Positions 1 to 8,971 are shown, numbered from the stretch's first letter. The stretch is DNA of 64,000 nt from Fidelibacterota bacterium (GCA_004124385.1 SCKN01000001.1:464606-528605), one strand, 5' to 3'. A program made the numbers and translations. Notes: generated from the sequence alone by a model not told the origin.

Positions 1-386
1 GTCTTCATTGCTACTATGGGAGAATCCATGGCATGATCAAAATGGGAATGGACCGGAATAACTGCATTCAGTTGGTGAATCCCGGCTTTCTCCAGGCAAT
101 ACTCGATTACTCCATAATCTGGTTCAATTTCCCCCCAAAGAACGTTGCTTATTGAAGGTCGACTAAAAAATCCGTCTGTTAGTATTGACGTTTTTCCATC
201 TGTAATTAATATATTTGTATTGCCTAAAAATTTAACATTCAATGAACCAATGTTATAATCCAAATTGGGATGAAAAAGATATTTTTCAAGTTGAGGAGTG
301 TGAGGTCTAAAGTTTAAAAGAAATGTCAGAATAGATATAGTAAATACAAAAATTCCCAAAATGGTATATAGAAAAGATTTTTTCAT
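1..386 (-). CDS. MBL-fold metallohydrolase, N-terminal part (cut by window edge)
   Basis: The first 128 residues of a protein whose 3' end lies outside the window. The ATG at 384-386 opens an N-terminal hydrophobic segment (about residues 4-24), so the protein is probably anchored in or exported across the inner membrane. After a beta-strand-rich stretch comes HSHFDHAMDSP (about residues 112-122). This is the HxHxDH zinc-binding motif of the metallo-beta-lactamase superfamily. The visible part resembles membrane-anchored MBL hydrolases of unknown substrate, and no substrate can be assigned. It lies 41 bases downstream of ispG on the same strand, with no obvious terminator between them. Confidence 0.8.
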   Translation of the reverse strand, partial: MKKSFLYTILGIFVFTISILTFLLNFRPHTPQLEKYLFHPNLDYNIGSLNVKFLGNTNILITDGKTSILTDGFFSRPSISNVLWGEIEPDYGVIEYCLEKAGIHQLNAVIPVHSHFDHAMDSPIVAMK

Positions 387-427
387 TTAAAATATTTCAA
401 TTTTGTAATGAATTCACTACTAACCTA

Positions 428-2314
428 TCAACAATCCACCCAGTCGTTATATTCTTTAATTAATTCGATTAATTCATCCACCGCATTTTCAGCTGGAATA
501 TTTTTTCGCACCACTTCTTTTCCTTTATATAATGAAATAACACCCCTGCCGCTTCCCACATATCCATAGTCGGCATCGGCCATTTCACCGGGACCATTTA
601 CAATACATCCCATGATACCGATTTTTAACCCTTTTAAATGGTCGGTACGCTTGCGGATCATAGCAGTTGTTTCCTGAAGGTCAAACAGTGTCCGGCCGCA
701 GGATGGACATGAAATATATTCCGTTCTGGAAATGCGTGTGCGTGTGGCTTGCAAAATACCAAAAGATGTTTGATTGATAAATTTATTATTATGTTTTGAG
801 TTTAGCCAAATTCCATCTCCAAAACCATCAATGAGCAAACCACCGAAATCTATTGATGAATACAAACGGCAGTGCTCTCGGTCCAATTCGTTGAATTCGC
901 GTTTCATTATTACAGGTATTTCTGTTTTTAATGTTAAAAATGCAACACGCATTTCTACCATGGCATGATCCGTTTTTGCTTCCAACATCAAGACTGAATT
1001 ATCCGGCAATGCATGTATAAATATATCATCCAAATTTTCTAGAGAACACAATACAAAATTCAAATCCGTAGATATGTTAGAAAAATCATCTGTAAGCAAT
1101 GGATATGTTTGAGACATTTCAGACCAAACATCTGCATCTTGAATCACACTCACCATTCCCGGAAGTTCAAAATCGACACTTCCTTTACCTACATACAAAA
1201 AGTCGGCAGCTGCATCAGCAGTGGTCCACTTATCCAAATCTACATTATAATAATGTCCGCAATTCTTCAAGTCTGCTGGTGTAATTTTTTTCAAATCGCT
1301 CAAATCAATAATAACTCTGGGAACTTCATCTCCACCAATATTTTTTACGATTAAAGACTGCCGTTTTAGATATTCGTATGGATGGAAAGATTGATTGTCT
1401 ATTTCAGGTATTTGATCAGTACGATTTGATAAGTAACGATCAACCAAAGCTTTCGCTACGGGGATTTCAGCTTCCGGTTCTTCTGTCAATGAAACTCGAA
1501 TTGTATCGCCCAGCCCATCTTCTAGAAGTGACCCGATTCCCACTGCAGATTTTATACGACCGTCTTCCCCTTCTCCTGCTTCCGTAACTCCCAAGTGCAG
1601 TGGAAAATCCATCCCATCTTTCATCATGGTTGCTACTAATAAACGATATGCTTGAATCATGACTTGCGGATTGCTTGCTTTCATGGAAAAAATAATTTCA
1701 TGAAAATTTTCTTCAATACATATCCGGGTGAATTCCAGTGCAGATTCAACCATCCCCAATGGAGTGTCACCGTAGCGATTCATAATACGATCTGAAAGTG
1801 AACCATGATTTGTGCCGATTCGCATGGCAGTTCCTTCTTCTTTACAGATTTTGACCAATGGTAAAAAGCGTTCCCGGATGCGTTCTAATTCTTCATTGTA
1901 TTGCGCATCTGTGTATTCCAGAATCTCAAATTTTTTCTTATCAGCATAATTCCCGGGATTGATTCGCACTTTTTCCACAATTCGTGCGGCAATCTCCGCA
2001 GCGTTTGGCGTAAAATGGATATCAGCCACCAAAGGTTGTGTGTAGCCGCGGCGGTGGAGTTCGTCTCGAATATTTTTTAAATTTTCTGCTTCTTTTTTGC
2101 TGGGAGCTGTGATGCGAACAATCTCGCAACCGGCATCAATCAGACGAATGGATTGCTCTACCGTTCCCATAGTATCCATTGTATCAGTGGTTGTCATGGA
2201 TTGGATACAAATGGGCTGATCGCCGCCGATAATTACATTCCCCACAGCTACTTCGCGAGTTTGAAAGCGTGAGTATTGAAATAAGCTATTACAATATGGT
2301 GTGTTGTTTTTCAT
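428..2314 (-). CDS. ispG: 4-hydroxy-3-methylbut-2-enyl diphosphate synthase, long (insert-containing) form
   Basis: 628 residues. IspG (GcpE) reduces 2-C-methyl-D-erythritol 2,4-cyclodiphosphate to HMBPP in the MEP isoprenoid pathway, using a [4Fe-4S] cluster. The TIM-barrel half begins near TREVAVGNVIIGGDQPI and contains VRINPGNYADK. The C-terminal Fe-S half carries CPSCGRTLFDLQ and GIMGCIVNGPGEMADADYG, which supply the cluster cysteines. Short proteobacterial enzymes are about 370 residues. The extra 250 or so residues between the halves match the large central domain known from Bacteroidetes, Chlorobi and plant enzymes. Its end is 8 bases from the next gene upstream (2323), so the two are probably co-transcribed. 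The polyprenyl synthase at 26699 uses products of this pathway. Confidence 0.97.
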   Translation of the reverse strand: MKNNTPYCNSLFQYSRFQTREVAVGNVIIGGDQPICIQSMTTTDTMDTMGTVEQSIRLIDAGCEIVRITAPSKKEAENLKNIRDELHRRGYTQPLVADIHFTPNAAEIAARIVEKVRINPGNYADKKKFEILEYTDAQYNEELERIRERFLPLVKICKEEGTAMRIGTNHGSLSDRIMNRYGDTPLGMVESALEFTRICIEENFHEIIFSMKASNPQVMIQAYRLLVATMMKDGMDFPLHLGVTEAGEGEDGRIKSAVGIGSLLEDGLGDTIRVSLTEEPEAEIPVAKALVDRYLSNRTDQIPEIDNQSFHPYEYLKRQSLIVKNIGGDEVPRVIIDLSDLKKITPADLKNCGHYYNVDLDKWTTADAAADFLYVGKGSVDFELPGMVSVIQDADVWSEMSQTYPLLTDDFSNISTDLNFVLCSLENLDDIFIHALPDNSVLMLEAKTDHAMVEMRVAFLTLKTEIPVIMKREFNELDREHCRLYSSIDFGGLLIDGFGDGIWLNSKHNNKFINQTSFGILQATRTRISRTEYISCPSCGRTLFDLQETTAMIRKRTDHLKGLKIGIMGCIVNGPGEMADADYGYVGSGRGVISLYKGKEVVRKNIPAENAVDELIELIKEYNDWVDC

Positions 2315-2322
2315 AGGTGAAT

Positions 2323-3432
2323 TTAATTCTGAAACGGTGTTCGTAAATACGACTTGGCTAATTCAATAGTATAAGTATAATTATCCAATTCTATACAGTA
2401 TTTATATGCTTTTTTAGCTTCCATTCGTTCGTGTATTAAATCATGGATCTGTCCTTTTAAACACCAGGCGTTCGCTAAAATAATGTCCAGTTCAGCGCCA
2501 TAATTTTGGACTGCTTCATTAATGTAAACCAGTGCTTTTTCTGTTTTCCTTTCCTTAAAGTGATACAAAGCAAGCTCATATTGTAAATATCCGAAATACC
2601 AGTTTTTTTGAATATCTGTTAAATTCGATACCATTTTTTTCAGAATATTTAATGAAGTTAAAGCTGTATTCATCTTCCCACTGCGGATGAGACTCTCAGT
2701 ATAGAGGATTCGAAAATAGAAGTTCCCGGGAAATTCCGCAACAAGTTCACCACTGTACTCAAGTGCTTTTTCCGGATCCACATCCACCCATAGATACAGA
2801 AAAGATACAATACCTCTCGCTTCGATCCATGACCATGGACCATCATTCGCAGCTCGTTCAATCTTTGTTAATCCACGTTCTCGGGATGGATCTAAACCCA
2901 ATAAACTCGCGCCCCATTGGATAATTACATTGCTCAAACCGGCGAAATATTCTACAATACCGATGGGTAATGCGGCATCCACAATGTCCGGGTGATCTGC
3001 CTCTACTTTTTGAATAATGCGAAACCCGGAATAGGCCCAATTCAATGTTTCCAACCATTCCTTCTTCCCCAAATAAATACGAGCCATGAGGCCAGTGGCA
3101 GACCCCAAATATAATTGGTAATTCGGATCGTCCGGGAATTTTTTGGTCAATAATTTATAAATAGGAATAACTTCATTTAGATCATTTTCCAGATCGATAT
3201 ACGTTTGCTCTACTGATGAATTTGCTTGATTATGGAGCCAACGAGCCGCCGCCCAAGTCAGGTGCACGGTGGGGTTTTTAGGATAGTCCAACCGTGCTTC
3301 TTCTAGAATTTCAATCGCATTGGTTGTTTCATAATTGTAAAAAGCATGAACACCTTTACGTACCGCATCATCACCGGGGTAGGTTTGGGCGAATAAAACT
3401 GTTGATAAAATGACTGGAAAGAATTTGTTCAT
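2323..3432 (-). CDS. exported TPR-like protein of unknown function
   Basis: 369 residues. A short signal peptide (MNKFFPVILSTVLFAQ, cleavage probably after the A of FAQ) is followed by helical repeats such as AIEILEEARLDYPKNPTVHL, PIYKLLTKKFPDDPNYQLY and KALVYINEAVQNYGAELD, which look like TPR units. The middle (LPIGIVEYFAGLSNVIIQW) is more hydrophobic than a TPR and seems to be a separate element. I see no catalytic motif. A periplasmic protein-interaction role is the cautious reading. The gene sits 8 bases ahead of ispG on the same strand. Confidence 0.7.
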   Translation of the reverse strand: MNKFFPVILSTVLFAQTYPGDDAVRKGVHAFYNYETTNAIEILEEARLDYPKNPTVHLTWAAARWLHNQANSSVEQTYIDLENDLNEVIPIYKLLTKKFPDDPNYQLYLGSATGLMARIYLGKKEWLETLNWAYSGFRIIQKVEADHPDIVDAALPIGIVEYFAGLSNVIIQWGASLLGLDPSRERGLTKIERAANDGPWSWIEARGIVSFLYLWVDVDPEKALEYSGELVAEFPGNFYFRILYTESLIRSGKMNTALTSLNILKKMVSNLTDIQKNWYFGYLQYELALYHFKERKTEKALVYINEAVQNYGAELDIILANAWCLKGQIHDLIHERMEAKKAYKYCIELDNYTYTIELAKSYLRTPFQN

Positions 3433-3774
3433 TTTAAACTTATAAAAACTATATTAATCGAATCTGTAAAACAAATAACATATTTATTCATCCAAAAGTG
3501 TGAAATTTCCCATTTCTACACCGTCCCTATTTAATGAATATAATTTAACAAACGAGTTAATTGTCCCCTCCTCATATGAGGAGGGGTTTAAGGAGGTGTA
3601 AATATTAAATTCCATCAAATGATTATCGGTTCAGAGTATTGGGAGACTCAACATTATCGATTGTAAAGATTTTTCATTTCTTCAGCTATTTACTTCAATA
3701 CCCAATATATATTGTCCATGATCAATAAAGAATAGCAAAATTTTTAATAAAAATAAAAAAATGAAAAACTGAAA
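3433..3774. other. 342-base AT-rich intergenic region
   Basis: No ORF, tRNA or other RNA gene is apparent. The stretch contains a perfect 22-base palindrome at 3565-3586, described separately. The rest is AT-rich, especially 3720-3770. It should hold the promoter of the minus-strand gene starting at 3432, but no convincing promoter can be picked out by eye. It should also hold the end of the transcript from 5379, for which no clear T-run terminator is visible. Confidence 0.6.
3565..3586. repeat. perfect 22-bp palindrome, REP-like
   Basis: CCCCTCCTCATATGAGGAGG plus two further G residues reads identically on both strands: 11-base arms with no spacer. It is followed by TTTAAGGAGGTG, which partly repeats the GGAGG core. 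Short C-rich/G-rich palindromes of this style are scattered between genes in many Bacteroidetes-type genomes. It could also act as a stem that stabilises or ends the transcript of the upstream TPR gene, although it lacks a long T run on either side. Confidence 0.55.
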
Positions 3775-5379
3775 TCAACCCTGATGGGCGATCATGAGCC
3801 AACCCCGAGCTTCATTGCTGTCGGGATTCAGTTCCAGGCTGCGTTGCCAAGCTGCTTTGGCCAATTGGTGTTCATTCATTTTCCAATAGGTAATGCCCAT
3901 GCCGGTGTAGGCTTCTGCGTCCATGGGTTTGAGTTCAACCACTTCTTGGTAAGCAGAGAGAGATTCTTTGTGCATGCCTTTTTCCCGGTAATATTTACCC
4001 AAACTGCGCATGGCGCCGGGAAGCCAACTGTAAGAATGGTTATTCACACTCAACGCTTTGCTGAAAGACGTCCGGCCCAAGGTGGATTCACCCAAACGAT
4101 TGTATTCCACCGCCAATATATAATACGCTTGTGGCAGTAATATTTTCACCAACGGATGTTGCGGAGAATAATGAAGTAAATCTTCCCAGGCAGATGTAGC
4201 TCGTCCCCATTCATTGGCATTAAAATAACTCAAGCCCTGCATATAGCGAGCATCTACATCGTAATTATTCAAATACACCACATCACTGAAAGCCAATGCA
4301 GCATAAACATATTTGCCTTGGTTGAAATATAAATTCCCTAATGATAGGTGTGCATTTTCGTTGCGAGGATCCATTTTGATGGCTCGTTGAAAGGATGACT
4401 TGGCTCGATCGATTTCGCCCATACCTACATATGCCCGACCTTGTAAATACACAAATCCGCCATGGTCCGAAAATTGCTCTAATGCCAAAACAGCCAGTTT
4501 GATGGCGTCCTCATAATCCCCGGAATTTATTTTTTGTTTGATGAGTGTTAATTTTTGTGCGGGGCCATCAGGATTTTTGGCGGCGGATTGCTCTAATACA
4601 GATGTATTATCCGAAGTTTCCCTACCTGTAGCCAGAATATCCAGCGTGGCTCGGTGACTGGGATCCAATGCAAGTGCTTCTTCATAAGAATCACGTGCTT
4701 TTTTGTTTTCGCCCATATTCTTGTACATATTTCCCAAATAGAAATGGGCATCAGGATTCAAAGGATTCTTTGTAAGGACACGCATATAAACATCCTTGGC
4801 ATTTTCCCAATCATGGATTTGTTCATAATGCATTCCCAGTTGCCGCTGGGCACGAATGTCGAACGGTGCTTTTTGAGCAGCCGCTTCATAATCCTGGGTT
4901 GAAAATTTAGCTCTGGATTCAATTCGCACTACTTCTTTTTTCTTTGGAAATGCCAAATATCTAGTTGCGCGAGCCAATCGGTCACGACTGGTATTCAGCT
5001 TATTTGTATAATTAAATAATTCCCCTGTTAATTGCATAATAGAAACTTCTTTTTTAGGGACGGGAGTTGCAGATACTTTTATTGGTGCTGATCTTTTTGA
5101 TTTTGCTACAGATTTCTTTTTCTTTGAAGATTGTTTCTTTTTAGATCTTTTCTTCTTTTTTGAAGAACGCTTCTTTTTTTTCTTTTTTTTCGAAGATTTC
5201 TTTTTCTTCTTGCTACTGGACTTCTTTTTCTTTGAGGATTTCTTCTTTCTTTTCTTTTTCTTTTTTTGATCCTGTTCTTCTGTTTGTGCGTGTAATAGGA
5301 GTGATTGAATAGGAAAAACGCCGGTCAGAAAGGCCAGTAAAAGTAATCGTGTAATCAAGTGGAAGAATTTTATACGCAT
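3775..5379 (-). CDS. exported TPR protein with long Lys/Ser-rich linker
   Basis: 534 residues. There is a signal peptide (residues 1 to about 32, ending LLLHAQ). Residues 39-89 are an extreme low-complexity tract with 35 lysines in 51 positions, the rest being Ser, Arg and Gln. The remainder (from about residue 150) is a chain of canonical TPRs, for example PDAHFYLGNMYKNMGENKKA, ENAHLSLGNLYFNQGKYVYA and AEAYTGMGITYWKMNEHQLA. TPR arrays bind other proteins. The polybasic linker could bind anionic lipopolysaccharide, peptidoglycan-associated polymers or nucleic acid, but that is inference. Flanked by 342 bases downstream and 63 bases upstream. Confidence 0.8.
   Translation of the reverse strand: MRIKFFHLITRLLLLAFLTGVFPIQSLLLHAQTEEQDQKKKKKRKKKSSKKKKSSSKKKKKSSKKKKKKKRSSKKKKRSKKKQSSKKKKSVAKSKRSAPIKVSATPVPKKEVSIMQLTGELFNYTNKLNTSRDRLARATRYLAFPKKKEVVRIESRAKFSTQDYEAAAQKAPFDIRAQRQLGMHYEQIHDWENAKDVYMRVLTKNPLNPDAHFYLGNMYKNMGENKKARDSYEEALALDPSHRATLDILATGRETSDNTSVLEQSAAKNPDGPAQKLTLIKQKINSGDYEDAIKLAVLALEQFSDHGGFVYLQGRAYVGMGEIDRAKSSFQRAIKMDPRNENAHLSLGNLYFNQGKYVYAALAFSDVVYLNNYDVDARYMQGLSYFNANEWGRATSAWEDLLHYSPQHPLVKILLPQAYYILAVEYNRLGESTLGRTSFSKALSVNNHSYSWLPGAMRSLGKYYREKGMHKESLSAYQEVVELKPMDAEAYTGMGITYWKMNEHQLAKAAWQRSLELNPDSNEARGWLMIAHQG
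5113..5265 (-). repeat. low-complexity coding tract (poly-Lys/Ser)
   Basis: The 153 bases encoding residues 39-89 of the TPR protein are almost pure purine on the coding strand, made of AAA/AAG lysine codons broken by Ser, Arg and Gln codons. The reading frame stays open throughout and units are not exact copies, so this is a degenerate repeat rather than a fresh slippage tract. Confidence 0.8.
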
Positions 5380-5442
5380 GACAGGGTGAATGAATTTACG
5401 AAAATGGAGAATAATGAAAAGGTGTTTTTGAGCATAAAATTA

Positions 5443-6624
5443 TTAATTTATAACAATCCATTCTGATTTAATTTTACCATTTTCTCCCGGCTCTGTCCAA
5501 GCAACAAAAACCATCCCGTTTGCCATTGCCAATTTAGGATAACCACTACCTCGACTCGAGCTAATGGTATACGATTTAAAAAAATCAACTGCACCCGTAT
5601 TGGAGTTTACAGTTTTCAATTCCAGTTTACCCGATTCCTCCCCTTCTGCCAACCAGCTTACTAATACATTTTCATCATCTAACCAAATGAGATCGGTGCG
5701 ACCAATAACAGAACCACCATCCAAACGAATTAGATTGCCAAAAGTCCGTCCACCATCATTTGAAAATGAAATATTTACTTGCGGTTTATTATCCGGAGCC
5801 GTGTACCAGGCAATAGCCACATTATCTACATTGGCAACCATGGCGGGTCCATTTACAGGACAACCGGGGACAATCCACCCGTCTTCATTGATGGGTCTGG
5901 GAAGTTGGTTATCGTTTATAAATGCCAATTGGATATTGCGCGTTTCATCTGCATAGCGGTCCCGAAAAGCCACCAATGGCCCCACACTCGTATTCACTGC
6001 CGATGTTGGGCAACATTCACACACCATATTATCCAGCATAATTTCCAATCCCAGTTCACCTTTTGGAATTATGGTAGTTGTATAAAGCCGCATAGCTCCA
6101 TCACCGTGATCATGCCCGCCAGATGCCATGGCACGTCCATCCAGCCAAATTAATCCTATAGATCCATTTAAATCATAAAAAGAAACAAACCCATGTTCTC
6201 CTTTTATCCCATCACGATGTGGAATAACTGGATCAGACCAAGCCTTTCCGCGGTTCGTAGATATGGACACTTTTACATCATAATCATACGTCCCTTCCCC
6301 ACTCATTTCCAGCCATGACACAGCAAGTGTATCGCCACCAGTATGATAAATCTGTGGTAAGTCTGCCCAGTTTTTGAAAAATCGATCACTGGTAACAATC
6401 GTATCTTTTTTTGTCCAGCCCTTATCGGTGAATTCAGACATAACAATGTGTTCACCGCCCTCATACCAAATCATGATAAATCCATCATCCGTTTGACAGA
6501 TATTGGGATAGGCGCTCCCAAGCGCTGTATCGGGGCTGGCAGGTGCACTAATTTCTCCGCAGGAAAAAAACAACCCCGCAAAAAGCAAGGTCGTTAAAAT
6601 TCGCTTGTTATTAATGACCACCAC
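5443..6624 (-). CDS. CECCP-type sialidase-fold (beta-propeller) lipoprotein
   Basis: 393 residues starting at GTG (6622-6624). The N-terminus has a lipobox, LLFAGLFFSC, so the mature protein is probably lipid-anchored at Cys22. The body has BNR/Asp-box-like repeats (STNRGKAWSDP, SNDGGRTFGN) typical of the six-bladed sialidase fold. It does not look like a true sialidase: no clear arginine triad is visible. It carries VCECCPTS (Cys202, 204, 205), PGCPVNGP (Cys255) and GGHDHGDG (His171, His173), a plausible metal site. The first two motifs recur in the paralogue at 7476-8957. The start overlaps the stop of the HMA lipoprotein by 14 bases, which points to translational coupling and a shared role in metal handling. 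Calling it a sialidase would be misleading. Confidence 0.75.
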   Translation of the reverse strand: MVVINNKRILTTLLFAGLFFSCGEISAPASPDTALGSAYPNICQTDDGFIMIWYEGGEHIVMSEFTDKGWTKKDTIVTSDRFFKNWADLPQIYHTGGDTLAVSWLEMSGEGTYDYDVKVSISTNRGKAWSDPVIPHRDGIKGEHGFVSFYDLNGSIGLIWLDGRAMASGGHDHGDGAMRLYTTTIIPKGELGLEIMLDNMVCECCPTSAVNTSVGPLVAFRDRYADETRNIQLAFINDNQLPRPINEDGWIVPGCPVNGPAMVANVDNVAIAWYTAPDNKPQVNISFSNDGGRTFGNLIRLDGGSVIGRTDLIWLDDENVLVSWLAEGEESGKLELKTVNSNTGAVDFFKSYTISSSRGSGYPKLAMANGMVFVAWTEPGENGKIKSEWIVIN

Positions 6625-6940
6625 TCAATTTACAACAACCGGGCAATGCTTCATAAGCTGCAGCATTTGCTTGCGTGTTATTGGCAGAATAGCCTAGAGC
6701 GGAAATGGCTTTTTCAATCGCTGATAAATCCACCAAACCTGCTTTGTATTCGATATGACCCACTTTCTTATCAAGATCTACATCAAAAGCAACTACACCA
6801 TCTAAAGCTTTTACACCTTCTTCAATGGTACTTTCGCACATTCCACATTGCATGGAAGTTAATTGGATATCTACACTCGTCGTGTCACCACCACATGCAA
6901 ATAATCCAAGAATCGATACTGTTAATATGAGATGTTTCAT
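6611..6940 (-). CDS. HMA-domain lipoprotein (metallochaperone-like)
   Basis: 109 residues. The signal peptide MKHLILTVSILGLFAC ends in a lipobox (Cys16). Next comes a heavy-metal-associated domain with the binding loop SMQCGMCEST (Cys32, Cys35) and the usual beta-alpha-beta-beta-alpha-beta pattern, ending GYSANN. The family binds Cu+ or similar soft metals through the two cysteines. It has an extra C-terminal PGCCKLSGGH (Cys102, Cys103, His109), which could be a second metal site. Most HMA chaperones are cytosolic, but this one is predicted to be outside the inner membrane. It overlaps the CECCP lipoprotein gene by 14 bases and sits one base from the YdjM-like gene. Confidence 0.85.
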   Translation of the reverse strand: MKHLILTVSILGLFACGGDTTSVDIQLTSMQCGMCESTIEEGVKALDGVVAFDVDLDKKVGHIEYKAGLVDLSAIEKAISALGYSANNTQANAAAYEALPGCCKLSGGH

Positions 6941-6941
6941 G

Positions 6942-7475
6942 TTATTTCCTTTGTTGTTTATAAATATTATAAATGATTAAAAATACAGCTAGAAAGTTCA
7001 CTCCAACTTCAAATCCAAACAATAATTTATTTTCCATATAGAATGACCAATATGGATTCATAAGCATTTCATATACTGAAACTTGCCCTTGGTCTGGTGA
7101 AATTGGATATAAATAGTAATCTGTTTTTAATAAAGGATAAAACCATTGTATTCCAACTGTCCTAGCAGTAATCCAATCCGTGAGCAGATGCATGAAAGCA
7201 CCACTGAAAACACCTAAAGCGATTAATGTATTTTTAGTCGGATAATATTTTCGTCCTAAAACATAGATTATTGAACAAGCTATTATCCAGAAAATAGGTG
7301 TATGTAATACTGAATGATGTCCGGCAACTGTAGGTGAAAAAACTCCATCTATATCCGGAAAAACAGAAAATGATATACACAGCCAAAGGAATAGCTTAAA
7401 GTAAGAAACTGAGTAACGGCTTTGTATAGCTGCACCAGCCAGATAGCCGTGCGCTGCATGGGAAATGATAAACAA
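6942..7475 (-). CDS. YdjM-like membrane-bound metal-dependent hydrolase family protein
   Basis: 177 residues with about four hydrophobic segments. The N-terminus ISHAAHGYLAG, the FPDIDGVFSP motif, the GHHSVLHTP motif and HLLTDWITA are the His/Asp signature blocks of the YdjM/DUF457 family (PF04307). These are inner-membrane proteins, called metal-dependent hydrolases from conserved residues; their reaction is not established. The start is TTG at 7473-7475, immediately after the stop of the upstream gene at 7476, and no ATG lies in frame near it. A stop-start abutment inside the metal island suggests co-expression. Confidence 0.75.
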   Translation of the reverse strand: MFIISHAAHGYLAGAAIQSRYSVSYFKLFLWLCISFSVFPDIDGVFSPTVAGHHSVLHTPIFWIIACSIIYVLGRKYYPTKNTLIALGVFSGAFMHLLTDWITARTVGIQWFYPLLKTDYYLYPISPDQGQVSVYEMLMNPYWSFYMENKLLFGFEVGVNFLAVFLIIYNIYKQQRK

Positions 7476-8957
7476 TTATTTCAGATAAAGGACTTTCCGT
7501 GTCTGCACACTATTGCCAGAAATAAGCTGTATAAAATACACTCCTGCAGAATAGTTCTTACCATTCCATGAAATTGAATGATTTCCAGATACATAATTCC
7601 CTAAAGAATGATGTTCTACTTCCCTTCCGGATATATCAATAACAGCTAATTCAATCTCGCTTGGACTTTCCAATCTAAAATCAATTGTTAGATTACTATT
7701 GAATGGATTGGGATATAATCCATGAATTTTAAATTCAGAAGGGTGAATATCATCTGTAATTCCTGCGTCTGGATCGTAGTTTGTAGTGAAATAGATATTC
7801 TGATCTGATCGATAATCTTCCCAGACAATATAAACAAAACTATCATCATCATCCATTCTAGGTGCTCGTTGAGTGACATCTTGTCCGTCATCATTCAGCA
7901 CTTGAATATTTGATAAAGCACTACTGCTTACATTCATGCCACCATAATAAATATCATTACCGCCACGTTGGTCTTCCCAAATCATATGAATCCAATTCCC
8001 ATTCGTGATGGCTGTATAAGGGTGATCTTGCCGAACATCATCAGCTGCATTAGGATCAGCCAATATACTATCTCCAAAAGCAACTGCATCATCGTGAGAC
8101 ACTTTCAAATACACTTTCGGAATATTATTTACTGCAACCATATAGGATAAAGCAACATTCTCATTCAATCGCGACATTCCGGGCCCAGAGCTGGGACAAT
8201 AATCAATTATAAATTGGTCAAAAGACATGCGCGTTAGACTCCCCCATTCAGTATCATTATCACCTGAAAAACTCGCAAACATATCACGGACATCGCTATC
8301 ATCATTTCTAAATCCAACCATTTTAGTGCCATCATTTAAAATAAGAATATCTGCTGGACAACACTCACATGGAATTGCTCCAGAATAATTATTAACAACC
8401 TCATCATCACTAAATGTTTGACCTGTATCACTGGATGCTATATGATAAATATGTTCAAACCTCAAAAAACGACGATTATACTGGAAATAAATAACATGAA
8501 TTTTTCCTGCTTCACTTGTCGTTATTTCCGGATAGAGATTGAATGATGAAACATCTCCAATAGGAGCTTCTTCTGTCCACGTAGTTCCACCATCTGTAGA
8601 TTGAGAATAATAAATATTAGTTTCATCATATCCATGACGAGAATCAGCCCAAATTGCATGGAGGATACCCCCAAATTCAGCAATTTTAGGACCGCTATAC
8701 ATGATATCACTTACATGACCACTTACAGTATTAATTTGAATTGGTGTTGAAAATAAATTACCATGGTCGGAGGAATTGGCATAAAATAGATTTTTGTTAT
8801 CATCATTATTGATCCAAACTACATGTATTGTGCCATTTCCATCTACGATGATATCAGGCATTTTATTATGGCTACCAGAATTTGCCGATACGAGTACATT
8901 GGCGCTAAAATCAGCCCAAAGAAAAGAAATCAAACCAAGTAACATTATTTTTTTCAT
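7476..8957 (-). CDS. CECCP-type beta-propeller protein with type IX-like sorting domain
   Basis: 493 residues. Signal peptide MKKIMLLGLISFLWA. Residues 20 to about 405 form BNR-like propeller repeats (STDGGTTWTEE, HVVWINNDDNKN, HMIWEDQRGGNDIYYGG). PCECCPAD (Cys197, 199, 200) and DYCPSSGPGM (Cys254) match in order and spacing the motifs of the lipoprotein at 5443-6624. The last 75 residues are a C-terminal sorting domain: LYPNPFNSN, ISGREVE, SAGVYFIQLISG and a final KVLYLK. Predicted to be secreted to or displayed on the cell surface, whereas its paralogue is a lipoprotein. It is the first gene of a same-strand run reaching 5443. Confidence 0.8.
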   Translation of the reverse strand: MKKIMLLGLISFLWADFSANVLVSANSGSHNKMPDIIVDGNGTIHVVWINNDDNKNLFYANSSDHGNLFSTPIQINTVSGHVSDIMYSGPKIAEFGGILHAIWADSRHGYDETNIYYSQSTDGGTTWTEEAPIGDVSSFNLYPEITTSEAGKIHVIYFQYNRRFLRFEHIYHIASSDTGQTFSDDEVVNNYSGAIPCECCPADILILNDGTKMVGFRNDDSDVRDMFASFSGDNDTEWGSLTRMSFDQFIIDYCPSSGPGMSRLNENVALSYMVAVNNIPKVYLKVSHDDAVAFGDSILADPNAADDVRQDHPYTAITNGNWIHMIWEDQRGGNDIYYGGMNVSSSALSNIQVLNDDGQDVTQRAPRMDDDDSFVYIVWEDYRSDQNIYFTTNYDPDAGITDDIHPSEFKIHGLYPNPFNSNLTIDFRLESPSEIELAVIDISGREVEHHSLGNYVSGNHSISWNGKNYSAGVYFIQLISGNSVQTRKVLYLK

Positions 8958-8971
8958 TCTAAATCCTATTC

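Noticed and set aside
3784-4140. Plus-strand 118-residue frame opposite the TPR gene
   Set aside because: Lies wholly inside a canonical TPR-coding sequence on the other strand; no start signal or family match.
5113-5265. Poly-Lys tract as assembly or sequencing error
   Set aside because: The frame stays open through it, Ser codons break it regularly and the downstream TPRs are in frame with the signal peptide.
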